DNA of 64,000 nucleotides, taken from Acidocella sp. (GTDB taxonomy: Bacteria; Pseudomonadota; Alphaproteobacteria; Acetobacterales; Acetobacteraceae). The translations under genes were made by a program, and so were the position numbers. The DNA lies in assembly GCA_027308685.1 (NCBI GenBank), contig DAIDEE010000014.1, forward strand, positions 1-64,000, written 5' to 3'. How positions within the stretch are numbered: the stretch's first letter is position 1; the number at the start of each line of letters is the position of its first letter. Under the pieces are notes generated by a model. That model saw only the letters and a list, made by a program, of their open reading frames with translations, had not been told where the DNA came from and searched no databases. Shown one piece after another: positions 56,586 to 64,000 of this stretch.

Positions 56586-57875
56586 ATGACTGGAATCAGT
56601 TCAACGCAGGCCGCCAGTGGCGTGCGCGGTAGCCCGCCGCGTACGCACTATGCGGCGCTCGCGGTTCTGGCCTCGGTGTTTTTCATGTGGGGCTTTATTA
56701 CCGCGCTGAATGATATTCTGGTGCCGCATTTGAAGGCGGTGTTCGCGTTGGATTACGCGCGCTCAATGCTGATCCAACTGGTGTTTTTTGGGGCGTATTT
56801 TTTAATGGCGCTGCCGGCTGCCAAGCTGCTGGAGTTGACCGGCTATAAAAACGCCATTGCCCTGGGGCTGGTGACAACCGGCGCGGGTGCGTTGATTTTT
56901 ATCCCAGCGGCCACCATGCCTTCGTACGATGTGTTCCTCGCCGGATTGTTTGTGCTGGCGACCGGGATCACGATTTTGCAGGTGGCGGCCAACCCGTATG
57001 TCACGTTGCTTGGCCCGCCGGTGACAGCGTCCTCGCGGTTGAACCTGGTGCAGGCATTTAATTCGCTGGGTACCACGGTGGCCCCGCTGTTCGGCGGGGC
57101 GCTGATTTTGGCCCATAGTGTTTCGGGCACGGCGGTAAATGGCGGCGGCGTGTTCACGCTCGATGAGCGGATGGCCGACGCATTAGCGGTGCGTTTACCT
57201 TATGTTGGTATCGCAGTGGTGCTGTTTTTACTGGCGCTGGTAATTTTCATCTGGCGGTTGCCAGCGTTGCCAACCCGGCGCGAGCCGCGCGAACTGGGGC
57301 AGGACAGCGTGTGGCGGCATTCGCGGCTGGTGGCAGGGCTGGGCGCAATCTTTTTCTATGTGGGCGCTGAAGTTTCAGTGAGTAGTTTTCTGATCAATTA
57401 TATTTCATCGCCGCGCGTGGGAGCCATGAGCCATGCGGCGGCGGCTTCCTATGTCAGTGTGTTTTGGGGTGGGGCGATGCTGGGCCGGTTTGTGGGCTCG
57501 GGCGTGATGCGGCGGGCGCCGGCGGCATCCGTGCTGGCGGCGGTGGCGATTGGTGCGATGGCGCTGTTGGCAACCACCATGCTGGCCAGCGGTTATATGG
57601 CTTTGTGGGCGATTGTGCTGGTGGGGTTGATGAATTCCATTATGTTTCCGACAATTTTTTCACTGGCGATCGAAGGATTGGGAACATTGACCGCGCAGGG
57701 TTCCGCATTGCTGATTATGGCGATTGTTGGCGGGACCCTGGTGCCGCTGCTGCAAGGCGTTTTAGCTGATCATCTCGGTTTGCGTATTGCCTTTACGCTG
57801 CCGTTGGTTTGTTATTTGTATATATTATTTTTTGCTGGCCATTGTGGGCGTTCGGCCGTGGGGGTTGTGGCCTAG
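56586..57875 (+). CDS. FucP/GluP-type sugar MFS transporter
   Basis: The 429-aa protein from ATG 56586 begins with a helix FFMWGFITALNDILVPHLK, the signature of the fucose/glucose/galactose:H+ symporter family. It has twelve hydrophobic segments; AANPYVTLLGPP and FNSLGTTVAPLFGG are typical helix 4-5 motifs. It likely imports a hexose or a related sugar. The frame opens upstream to 56526 (GTG), but no similarity supports the extra residues. It stands alone, followed by a gap with the eroded start of the sensor kinase gene. Confidence 0.9.
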   Translation: MTGISSTQAASGVRGSPPRTHYAALAVLASVFFMWGFITALNDILVPHLKAVFALDYARSMLIQLVFFGAYFLMALPAAKLLELTGYKNAIALGLVTTGAGALIFIPAATMPSYDVFLAGLFVLATGITILQVAANPYVTLLGPPVTASSRLNLVQAFNSLGTTVAPLFGGALILAHSVSGTAVNGGGVFTLDERMADALAVRLPYVGIAVVLFLLALVIFIWRLPALPTRREPRELGQDSVWRHSRLVAGLGAIFFYVGAEVSVSSFLINYISSPRVGAMSHAAAASYVSVFWGGAMLGRFVGSGVMRRAPAASVLAAVAIGAMALLATTMLASGYMALWAIVLVGLMNSIMFPTIFSLAIEGLGTLTAQGSALLIMAIVGGTLVPLLQGVLADHLGLRIAFTLPLVCYLYILFFAGHCGRSAVGVVA

Positions 57876-58244
57876 TCGTTGAGCCAGCGTCATCTGTTCA
57901 GGCCGGTGATATTGAGCTAGCTGGCGTCGGAGAATTTGACCGAATGGTTTTTGCGACGTTGCGTTCAGAAGTGAGAGACGCTGCCAGGAAAGGCGATGGG
58001 CGGTTTTTGGGGTGTGTTAGCGGCGCTGGCAGCCTGGGGATCAATCTAGTATTATAAGTCTTCGACTTATGGTATAGCTTGTGCCATAAATGGTTTATCC
58101 GCCATTTGGCACAACTCAGAGACAATTTCATGCCCGCACGCGATCCGGCAATGGCCGACACGGCCAGCCAGCGGCCACGCGCCTTGTGCCCGCACTGTCT
58201 GCATTATTTTATCAGGCACCGGGGCTGGCGCCGAGTCCGACGGT
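57876..58244 (+). pseudogene. Gap with CheB remnant upstream of the hybrid kinase
   Basis: The first 170 bases show no gene. ATAAGTC-TTC-GACTTAT (58054-58070) is a perfect dyad, and GTGCCATAAATGG pairs imperfectly with CCATTTGGCAC (about 58081-58112). From 58050 the frame of the hybrid kinase is open, with no usual start codon until 58245. Residues read ARTVCIILSGTG then AESDGVPRR, which correspond to two separate parts of a CheB methylesterase domain (ILSGTGSDG... and AEYDGMPRS...) joined with about 25 residues missing. This suggests an ancestral CheB domain lost by deletions. Confidence 0.6.
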
Positions 58245-61200
58245 GTGCCGCGCCGCACGATTGCGTGCGGACAGGTGGATCTGGTGCTGCCGGCGGATGA
58301 AATTGCAAGCTATTTGATGAATTTGAATGGTGACGAAAAGGAGCGCAATCATCGTGTTACGGATATATTGATTAACGTGACAAGTTTTTTCGGCGATCCA
58401 AAAATATTTGATACACTGGCGGCGCTCGTTATTCCTGAGTTGATGGGCAATGTTGAAAAGCCGGTTCGGGTGTGGGTGGCTGGCTGCAGCAGTGGCGAGG
58501 AAACGTACTCGCTGGCCATGCTGTTTCATGAATACAACGAGACTGGCCACACCGGTTTGAAGCTACAGATTTTCGCCTCGGACGTTGATGCCGAGGCGGT
58601 GGCGATTGCGCGCGAGGGATTTTATCCTTTAACGATTGAGGCGCATGTTTCGGCCGCTCGTCTCGCACGATTTTTCAGCAAGGAGGATAACGGTTACCGG
58701 GTATCGTCGGCGCTGCGGAATCATATTATATTTGCGGTACAGGATGTGCTGGCGGACCCGCCGTTTTCAAAACTTGATTTCATCTCCTGCCGGAATTCGA
58801 TGATTTACCTGCGCCCGCAAGCCCAGGCCAAGGTTATCTCCATTTTCAACTTTGCGCTTCGGGAAAGCGGTATATTGCTGCTGGGCAGTGCGGAGGCGGT
58901 GGGAGTAACTGATGGAGGGTTTGCCGTTATATCAAAGCCGGCCAGGTTATATCGCAAAATTGCCGCGGGAGGGATTACTGATTTAACGGTGTCCACCAGC
59001 GAGCTTGACCCACTGCGCACGGTTGCGCGGCTGGGAAGTGAGCGCTTGACGCCGCGCAACATGGATATTGCCGAATTTTGTAAAAGGCTGGTGCTGGAAG
59101 CCTTCGCACCGGCGGCGATATTGATCAATTTGAGACTGGAATGTTTATATTCCTTTGGGCCAACCGCCCAGTATTTGCGGGTGGCGCCTGGTTACCCCAC
59201 GCATGACCTGCTGGCGATGATACGGCCAGCCTTACGGACGCGGGTGAAGGCTGCGATTGGCAATGCGATTAAAAATAACACCCGCGTTGTGGTATCAGGA
59301 GGGCGTGTGACGCGGGCTGGGCATCGCGTGCCGTTCAATATCGATGTGAAGCCGGTGGTGCAGGATGCCGAGGCGCTGCTGCTGATATGTTTTGTGGATC
59401 AGCCTGAGCCCAACCGTCGGCTAAGTACCTCGATGTTGCCGAACGCTCCCGCCTTGGTCAGTGAGTTGGCGCATGAGCTGGCTGCGGTGAAGCGAGACTT
59501 GCAAGCAGCTTTGCAGAGTGTTGAAATGTCCACACAAGAGCCAAAGGCGATCAATGAAGAAGCATTGTCGGTTAATGAGGAATATCAATCGACCAATGAG
59601 GTACTGCTGAATTCCAAGGAGGAACAGCAATCATTGAACGAGGAATTGACAGCGCTCAACAGCCAGTTGCAGGAGACGCTGGAGCGTAGCCGCATGACGT
59701 CGTATGATTTGCAGAACGTGTTGTATAGCACCGATGTGGCGACGTTGTTTTTAGACCCCAATCTGAATATCCGGTTTTTCACGCCGGCCACGCGCTTGCT
59801 GTTTACATTGATCCCCGGCGACGTGGGTCGTCCGCTGGCTGATTTACACTCGCTGGTGGCGGATGACGGGCTGCTGAATGATGCGCGTTGCGTGCTGACA
59901 CATTTTGTACCGATCGAGCGCGAGGTTCTGACGGTGGATGGGACATGGTTCAACCGTCGCATTTTGCCGTACCGTACGCATGATGACAGTGTGGCGGGTG
60001 TGGTGATTACTTTCACGGATATTACCGACCGCAAAAATATCTCGATGAGTTTGCAGGCAGCCCAGCGCAGTGCCGAGCAGGCCAATATTGCAAAATCACG
60101 GTTTCTGGCCGCAGCCAGCCATGATCTTCGCCAGCCCATGCAGACATTGACGTTGTTGAACGCATTGCTGAGCAAGGTTGTTGATGGTAGCCGCGCCAAG
60201 GAGCTTTTGAAAAAGCTCGATGATGCGACGACTGCGATGACCGGTATTTTGAATTCATTGCTTGATATCAACCAGATTGATTCAGGAATTATTCAGCCAG
60301 AGTTTGAGGATTTTGCGATAGGCGCGTTGTTGCATAAATTAGGCGATGAATTTGCCGAGGTTGCAGCGGCGCAGGGTTTGCGGCTGCGGGTGGTGCCGAG
60401 TGGTTTATATATCCGTACCGACCCGAAAATTCTTGAACAAATGATACGGAATTTGCTCTCGAATGCTTTGAAATATACCACCGTGGGCACCGTGCTGATG
60501 GGATGCCGCCGACATGGCACGCGGCTGTTGATCGAGGTTTGGGACACCGGTATCGGGATTCCGCAAGCTGAGCTGGCGGCAATTTTTGATGAGTATCATC
60601 AGGTGGATAATATTGCGCGTGAGCGGAGTTTGGGGCTGGGGCTTGGTCTTTCCATTGTGTTGCGGCTGGGGAATTTGCTCAAGCACAAGGTGAGCGTGCG
60701 CTCGGTGCATAAAAAGGGCTCGGTGTTTGTGATTGAAGCGGCACTGGCGGCAACACCGCTTGCGCTGGCGCCCGGACCAATGCCGCCGGCCTCGGAGATT
60801 GAAGGCGCATTGCCGCACGCCAAGATTGGCAAGATTCTGGTGATTGAGGATGACCCTGATATTCGCCAGCTTCTGGAATTATTTCTCATCGAAGAAGGCC
60901 ATAAGGTGGCGGTGGCCCGTGATGGCGCGGCGGCGGTTAACCTGATTGCCTCGGGCGTGATGGTGCCGGATATGATTTTGGCCGATTATAATTTGCCGAA
61001 TGGATTTAATGGTTTGCAAATTGCGGCCCGGCTGCGCGAGATGTTAGGGCGGATGGTGCCGGTGGTAATTGTGACCGGCGATATTTCGTCGGAGACGATG
61101 CGTACCATTGCGCATGCGGCGTGTATGCAAATGAATAAGCCGATCAAGTTGATGGACCTCAACGAGGTGATCCAGGAGTTGCTTGATGTTGGTGCGCCGG

Positions 61201-61841
61201 TGGTGGCGGTGGCACCGCTCAGCAACGGGCTGACGCACGATGTTCCTGGAAATATCTATGTGGTTGATGACGACCCTAGTATTCGCGATTCCATGCAGGC
61301 GGTGTTTGAAGCCGAGGGGCGCCATGTTGAGGTGTTTGCCGACGGTGAGGCCTTTGTTCAGGCGCACCCGGTGGAGCGCGAGGGCTGCGTGCTGGTGGAT
61401 GGCCGGCTGCCGGGAATGAGCGGGCTGGAGTTGCTGGCGGTGTTGCGGCGCACTTACCCGCAGCTTGGCGCGGTGATGATTACCGGCCAGGGCGATGTGA
61501 AAATGGCGGTTCAGGCAATGCGGGCCGGTGCGTTGGATTTTATCGAAAAGCCGGTGCGGCATGATGAATTATTGGCGTGCGTGAACCGGGCGTTTGAGCA
61601 GCCGAAGGATATTGTGCAGTCAACCGAGCGGCGTGATGATGCAGCGGCCAAAATTGCGCTGCTCACCGCACGGCAGCACCAGATTATGGATATGGTGCTG
61701 AGCGGCCAGGCCAGCAAAAACATCGCCGCGGATTTGGGAATTAGCCAGCGGACCGTGGAAAACCACCGGGCGTCGATCATGCAAAAGACCAATACAATGT
61801 CGATCCCGGAGTTGGTGAGGCTGGCGCTGACGGCGGGGTGA
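58245..61841 (+). CDS. CheR-PAS-histidine kinase-REC-REC-LuxR hybrid sensor/regulator
   Basis: The 1198-aa protein, from GTG 58245 (ATG 58317 is also possible), combines a whole signalling chain. Residues 30-240 are a CheR methyltransferase catalytic domain (AGCSSGEETYS, FASDVDAEAV, SCRNSMIYL); 400-490 is a coiled coil rich in NEE repeats; about 490-590 is a PAS domain; His626 in ASHDLRQP is the phospho-acceptor; NLLSNALKY and GLGLGLSIVLRLG mark the ATPase. Receiver 1 has Asp914, receiver 2 (FixJ-like) has Asp1052, and a LuxR helix-turn-helix ends the protein (about 1140-1195, TARQHQIM, SQRTVENHR). The CheR N-terminal helical domain is missing and CheB is only a remnant. Signal and targets are unknown. 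Confidence 0.88.
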   Translation: MPRRTIACGQVDLVLPADEIASYLMNLNGDEKERNHRVTDILINVTSFFGDPKIFDTLAALVIPELMGNVEKPVRVWVAGCSSGEETYSLAMLFHEYNETGHTGLKLQIFASDVDAEAVAIAREGFYPLTIEAHVSAARLARFFSKEDNGYRVSSALRNHIIFAVQDVLADPPFSKLDFISCRNSMIYLRPQAQAKVISIFNFALRESGILLLGSAEAVGVTDGGFAVISKPARLYRKIAAGGITDLTVSTSELDPLRTVARLGSERLTPRNMDIAEFCKRLVLEAFAPAAILINLRLECLYSFGPTAQYLRVAPGYPTHDLLAMIRPALRTRVKAAIGNAIKNNTRVVVSGGRVTRAGHRVPFNIDVKPVVQDAEALLLICFVDQPEPNRRLSTSMLPNAPALVSELAHELAAVKRDLQAALQSVEMSTQEPKAINEEALSVNEEYQSTNEVLLNSKEEQQSLNEELTALNSQLQETLERSRMTSYDLQNVLYSTDVATLFLDPNLNIRFFTPATRLLFTLIPGDVGRPLADLHSLVADDGLLNDARCVLTHFVPIEREVLTVDGTWFNRRILPYRTHDDSVAGVVITFTDITDRKNISMSLQAAQRSAEQANIAKSRFLAAASHDLRQPMQTLTLLNALLSKVVDGSRAKELLKKLDDATTAMTGILNSLLDINQIDSGIIQPEFEDFAIGALLHKLGDEFAEVAAAQGLRLRVVPSGLYIRTDPKILEQMIRNLLSNALKYTTVGTVLMGCRRHGTRLLIEVWDTGIGIPQAELAAIFDEYHQVDNIARERSLGLGLGLSIVLRLGNLLKHKVSVRSVHKKGSVFVIEAALAATPLALAPGPMPPASEIEGALPHAKIGKILVIEDDPDIRQLLELFLIEEGHKVAVARDGAAAVNLIASGVMVPDMILADYNLPNGFNGLQIAARLREMLGRMVPVVIVTGDISSETMRTIAHAACMQMNKPIKLMDLNEVIQELLDVGAPVVAVAPLSNGLTHDVPGNIYVVDDDPSIRDSMQAVFEAEGRHVEVFADGEAFVQAHPVEREGCVLVDGRLPGMSGLELLAVLRRTYPQLGAVMITGQGDVKMAVQAMRAGALDFIEKPVRHDELLACVNRAFEQPKDIVQSTERRDDAAAKIALLTARQHQIMDMVLSGQASKNIAADLGISQRTVENHRASIMQKTNTMSIPELVRLALTAG

Positions 61842-61902
61842 TGGGTTGGGAGGGCGATCACCAGGGCACCCCCGGCCCCATCGCGTCATTCCCGCGTCGT
61901 GG

Positions 61903-61984
61903 GTAGAATGGGCAAGCGCAGCGCCACCCATCAGTGTTGTGCCGAAAGATAGTCGATGGGTTACGCGCCGCTTGCCCATCCTAC
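61903..61984. repeat. Dispersed palindromic element
   Basis: ATGGGCAAGCG (61908-61918) is the exact reverse complement of 61969-61979, with GTAG/CTAC pairing outside after one mismatch and a second inner pairing ACCCATC/GATGGGT. Such GTAG-x-TGGGC...GCGC elements occur in many proteobacteria as repeats. A half REP, TCATTCCCGCG, lies just upstream at 61886. Confidence 0.65.
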
Positions 61985-62002
61985 GGCTTGCTGCGGGCCA
62001 TA

Positions 62003-62032
62003 AAAAAGGCCGGGGTTGCTCCCGGCCTTTTT
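62003..62032. terminator. Bidirectional terminator between hybrid kinase and acs
   Basis: AAAAAGGCCGGG (62003-62014) pairs with CCCGGCCTTTTT (62021-62032) around GTTGCT. With T-runs on both strands it can end both the plus-strand kinase transcript and the minus-strand acs transcript, which converge here. Confidence 0.9.
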
Positions 62033-62052
62033 GTTACGTGTCAGGCTAAAAT

Positions 62053-63987
62053 CTACCCTGCCCGGTTGTCCACCAAATCGGTCACCACGCCTGGGTCAGC
62101 CAGGGTGGATGTATCGCCCAGGCTGTCGGTTTCATTGGCGGCGATTTTGCGCAAGATTCGGCGCATGATTTTGCCGGAGCGGGTTTTTGGCAGCCCAGGC
62201 GCCCACTGGATCACGTCCGGTGCCGCGATCGGCCCGATTTCCTTACGGACCCAGGCGACCAACTCCTTGCGGAGTTCTTCGCTCGGGGTCGCGTCGGCGA
62301 TCAGGGTGACGTAGGCGTAAATGCCCTGGCCCTTAATGTCGTGCGGGTAGCCCACCACAGCGGCTTCGGCCACCAAAGTATGCGCCACCAATGCAGATTC
62401 AACTTCCGCCGTGCCCATGCGGTGACCGGATACGTTGATCACGTCATCGACGCGGCCGGTGATCCAGTAATAGCCATCGGTATCGCGGCGCGCACCGTCA
62501 CCTGTGAAATACAGGCCCTTGAAGGTGGAGAAGTAGGTTTGCGCGAAGCGGGCATGGTCGCCGTAGATGGAGCGCATCTGGCCGGGCCAGCTATCGGAGA
62601 TGCAGAGGTTACCTTCTGTGGCGCCGTGCAGTTCCTTGCCCTCGGCATCCACCAGTATGGGCTTCACGCCCGGCAGCGGCAGGGTGGCGGAACCCGGCTT
62701 CTGAGCAATCGCGCCCACCAGCGGGGAGATGAGGATACCGCCGGTTTCGGTCTGCCACCAGGTATCCACAATCGGGCAACGGTTATCGCCCACCACGCGG
62801 TAATACCAGTTCCAGGCTTCCGGGTTGATCGGCTCACCGACCGAACCCAGCACGCGCAGGGATTTGCGCGAGGTTTTTTTCACCGGGCCTTCGCCGTCGC
62901 GCATCAGGGCGCGAATGGCGGTGGGGGCGGTGTAGAAAATATTCACCTGGTGCTTATCAATTACCTGCCAGAAGCGCGAGGTGTCGGGGTAGTTCGGAAT
63001 GCCTTCGAACATGAGGGTCGTCGCGCCGTTGGCGAGCGGGCCGTAAACGATATAGGTGTGGCCGGTGACCCAGCCCACATCCGCCGTACACCAATAAACT
63101 TCGCCGGGGTGATAATCGAACACGTATTGATGGGTAAAGCTGGCCCATACCATGTAGCCGCCGGTGGTGTGCAGCACGCCCTTTGGTTTACCGGTGGAAC
63201 CCGAGGTGTAGAGGATGAACAGCGGGTCCTCGGCGTTCATTTCGGCGGGGGTGTGGATGGGCGAGGCTTTGGCGGTGACATCCTCGTACCACACGTCGCG
63301 GCTGGCCTGCATGTTTACATCGCCGCCGGTGGCTTTCACCACAATCACGTTGCGGACCGACGGGCAGCCTTTCAGCGCGGCGTCGGCATTCACTTTCAGC
63401 GCCACTTTGCGGCCCCCGCGGCGGCCTTCATCAGCGGTGATGAGGGCGACGGAGTTGCAATCCTCGATGCGGTTGGCAAGGCTGTCTGGTGAGAAGCCGC
63501 CGAACACCACGGAGTGGATGGCGCCGATGCGCGCGCAGGCCAGCAAAGCCACAGCAGCTTCGACGATCATCGGCAGGTAAATGGTAACAACATCGCCCTT
63601 TTTAATGCCAAGGTCGGTCATGGCGTTGGCCAGGCGGCAAACCTTTTCATGCAACTGGCGATAGGTGACTTTTTGTGAGGTGTTGGGGTCATCGCCCTCC
63701 CAGATGATCGCCACCTGGTCGCCGCGCTCGGCTAAATGCCGGTCCAGGCAGTTGGCGGATGCGTTCAGCGTGCCGTCCTCGAACCATTTGATCGAGACGT
63801 CGCCGGTGTAGGAGGTGTTTTTGATCTTGGTGGGGGTTTTCATCCACGTAATGCGCTTGCATTCCTCAGCCCAAAACGCGTCCGGCTGGGTCGCGGCCCG
63901 TTCGTACATATCCTTGTACTGGGCAGCGTTTATAAGCGCATGCACAGCAATTTCGGGCTTAATCGCAACGATATCAGCGTCAGACAT
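62053..63987 (-). CDS. acs: Acetyl-CoA synthetase
   Basis: Acs activates acetate to acetyl-CoA with ATP through acetyl-AMP. The 644-aa protein is full length: N-terminal IRDA-like [15 protein letters not shown], the P-loop [27 protein letters not shown], the hinge [28 protein letters not shown] (core GRVDDVINV), and [15 protein letters not shown] with Lys606, the regulatory acetylation site. GAGGAGCC precedes its ATG near the window end. It can recover acetate generated by acetyl phosphate or sulfonate metabolism. Confidence 0.98.
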   Translation of the reverse strand: MSDADIVAIKPEIAVHALINAAQYKDMYERAATQPDAFWAEECKRITWMKTPTKIKNTSYTGDVSIKWFEDGTLNASANCLDRHLAERGDQVAIIWEGDDPNTSQKVTYRQLHEKVCRLANAMTDLGIKKGDVVTIYLPMIVEAAVALLACARIGAIHSVVFGGFSPDSLANRIEDCNSVALITADEGRRGGRKVALKVNADAALKGCPSVRNVIVVKATGGDVNMQASRDVWYEDVTAKASPIHTPAEMNAEDPLFILYTSGSTGKPKGVLHTTGGYMVWASFTHQYVFDYHPGEVYWCTADVGWVTGHTYIVYGPLANGATTLMFEGIPNYPDTSRFWQVIDKHQVNIFYTAPTAIRALMRDGEGPVKKTSRKSLRVLGSVGEPINPEAWNWYYRVVGDNRCPIVDTWWQTETGGILISPLVGAIAQKPGSATLPLPGVKPILVDAEGKELHGATEGNLCISDSWPGQMRSIYGDHARFAQTYFSTFKGLYFTGDGARRDTDGYYWITGRVDDVINVSGHRMGTAEVESALVAHTLVAEAAVVGYPHDIKGQGIYAYVTLIADATPSEELRKELVAWVRKEIGPIAAPDVIQWAPGLPKTRSGKIMRRILRKIAANETDSLGDTSTLADPGVVTDLVDNRAG

Positions 63988-64000
63988 AGTTTGGCTCCTC

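Noticed and set aside
62341-63492. 383-codon plus-strand frame within acs
   Set aside because: Antisense of the acetyl-CoA synthetase gene, Gly/His-rich, no motif.

Overview
The window looks like a chromosomal segment of a moderately GC-rich alphaproteobacterium, most likely an Acetobacteraceae member (Acidocella/Acidiphilium-like). The evidence is the gene orders mreC-mreD-mrdA-rodA, leuS-lptE-holA and ffh-rpsP-rimM-trmD-rplS-leuC-leuD-leuB, the frequent GTG/TTG starts, and intergenic palindromes of a style I associate with that family. The genus is a guess. The + strand is G-rich in most of the window whichever way genes point, which suggests it is the leading strand.

Bases 1-21700 are mostly conserved housekeeping genes. 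They comprise a cut-off MFS transporter, the cell-elongation operon (mreC, mreD, mrdA, rodA), murI, leuS-lptE-holA, a Crp/Fnr regulator with a small membrane protein, nikR facing a nickel/cobalt permease across a perfect NikR operator, the ffh-rpsP-rimM-trmD-rplS block, leuCDB, tRNA-Arg(ACG) and a truncated haemoglobin. Palindromic repeats, a 21-nt tandem array before leuB and a 22-bp perfect inverted repeat after rplS sit between genes.

Bases 21700-30700 are mainly minus-strand genes: an acetyltransferase, a polysaccharide deacetylase, an AEC carrier, an acyl-CoA ligase and a class III CoA-transferase, then thiC under a TPP riboswitch, then tartronate semialdehyde reductase and hydroxypyruvate isomerase.

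Bases 30800-49800 form the most interesting part, a C2-sulfonate island. A GMC dehydrogenase and an MHS transporter (candidate isethionate oxidation and uptake) diverge from xsc, which turns sulfoacetaldehyde into acetyl phosphate and sulfite. Xsc is followed by an IclR regulator, a phosphotransacetylase, a SauS-like CoA-acylating sulfoacetaldehyde dehydrogenase and a SucCD-like CoA ligase. Then come an SDR and a second IclR gene, which diverge from a split biotin-dependent carboxylase (BC, PYC-type carboxyltransferase, BCCP) with a beta-keto acid cleavage enzyme (BKACE) embedded in it, an MFS transporter and a TauE/SafE exporter suited to sulfite. The chemistry fits a possibly undescribed route in which a sulfonated methyl ketone is carboxylated, cleaved by BKACE to sulfoacetyl-CoA plus acetoacetate, reduced by SauS and desulfonated by Xsc. 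This is a hypothesis from gene content only.

Bases 49900-64000 hold ppc, a glutamate dehydrogenase, katG with an OxyR-like site, a FucP-type sugar transporter, a very large CheR-PAS-histidine kinase-REC-REC-LuxR fusion whose CheB front end is eroded, and acs. Acs could also feed acetate into the acetyl-CoA pool that the sulfonate genes supply.
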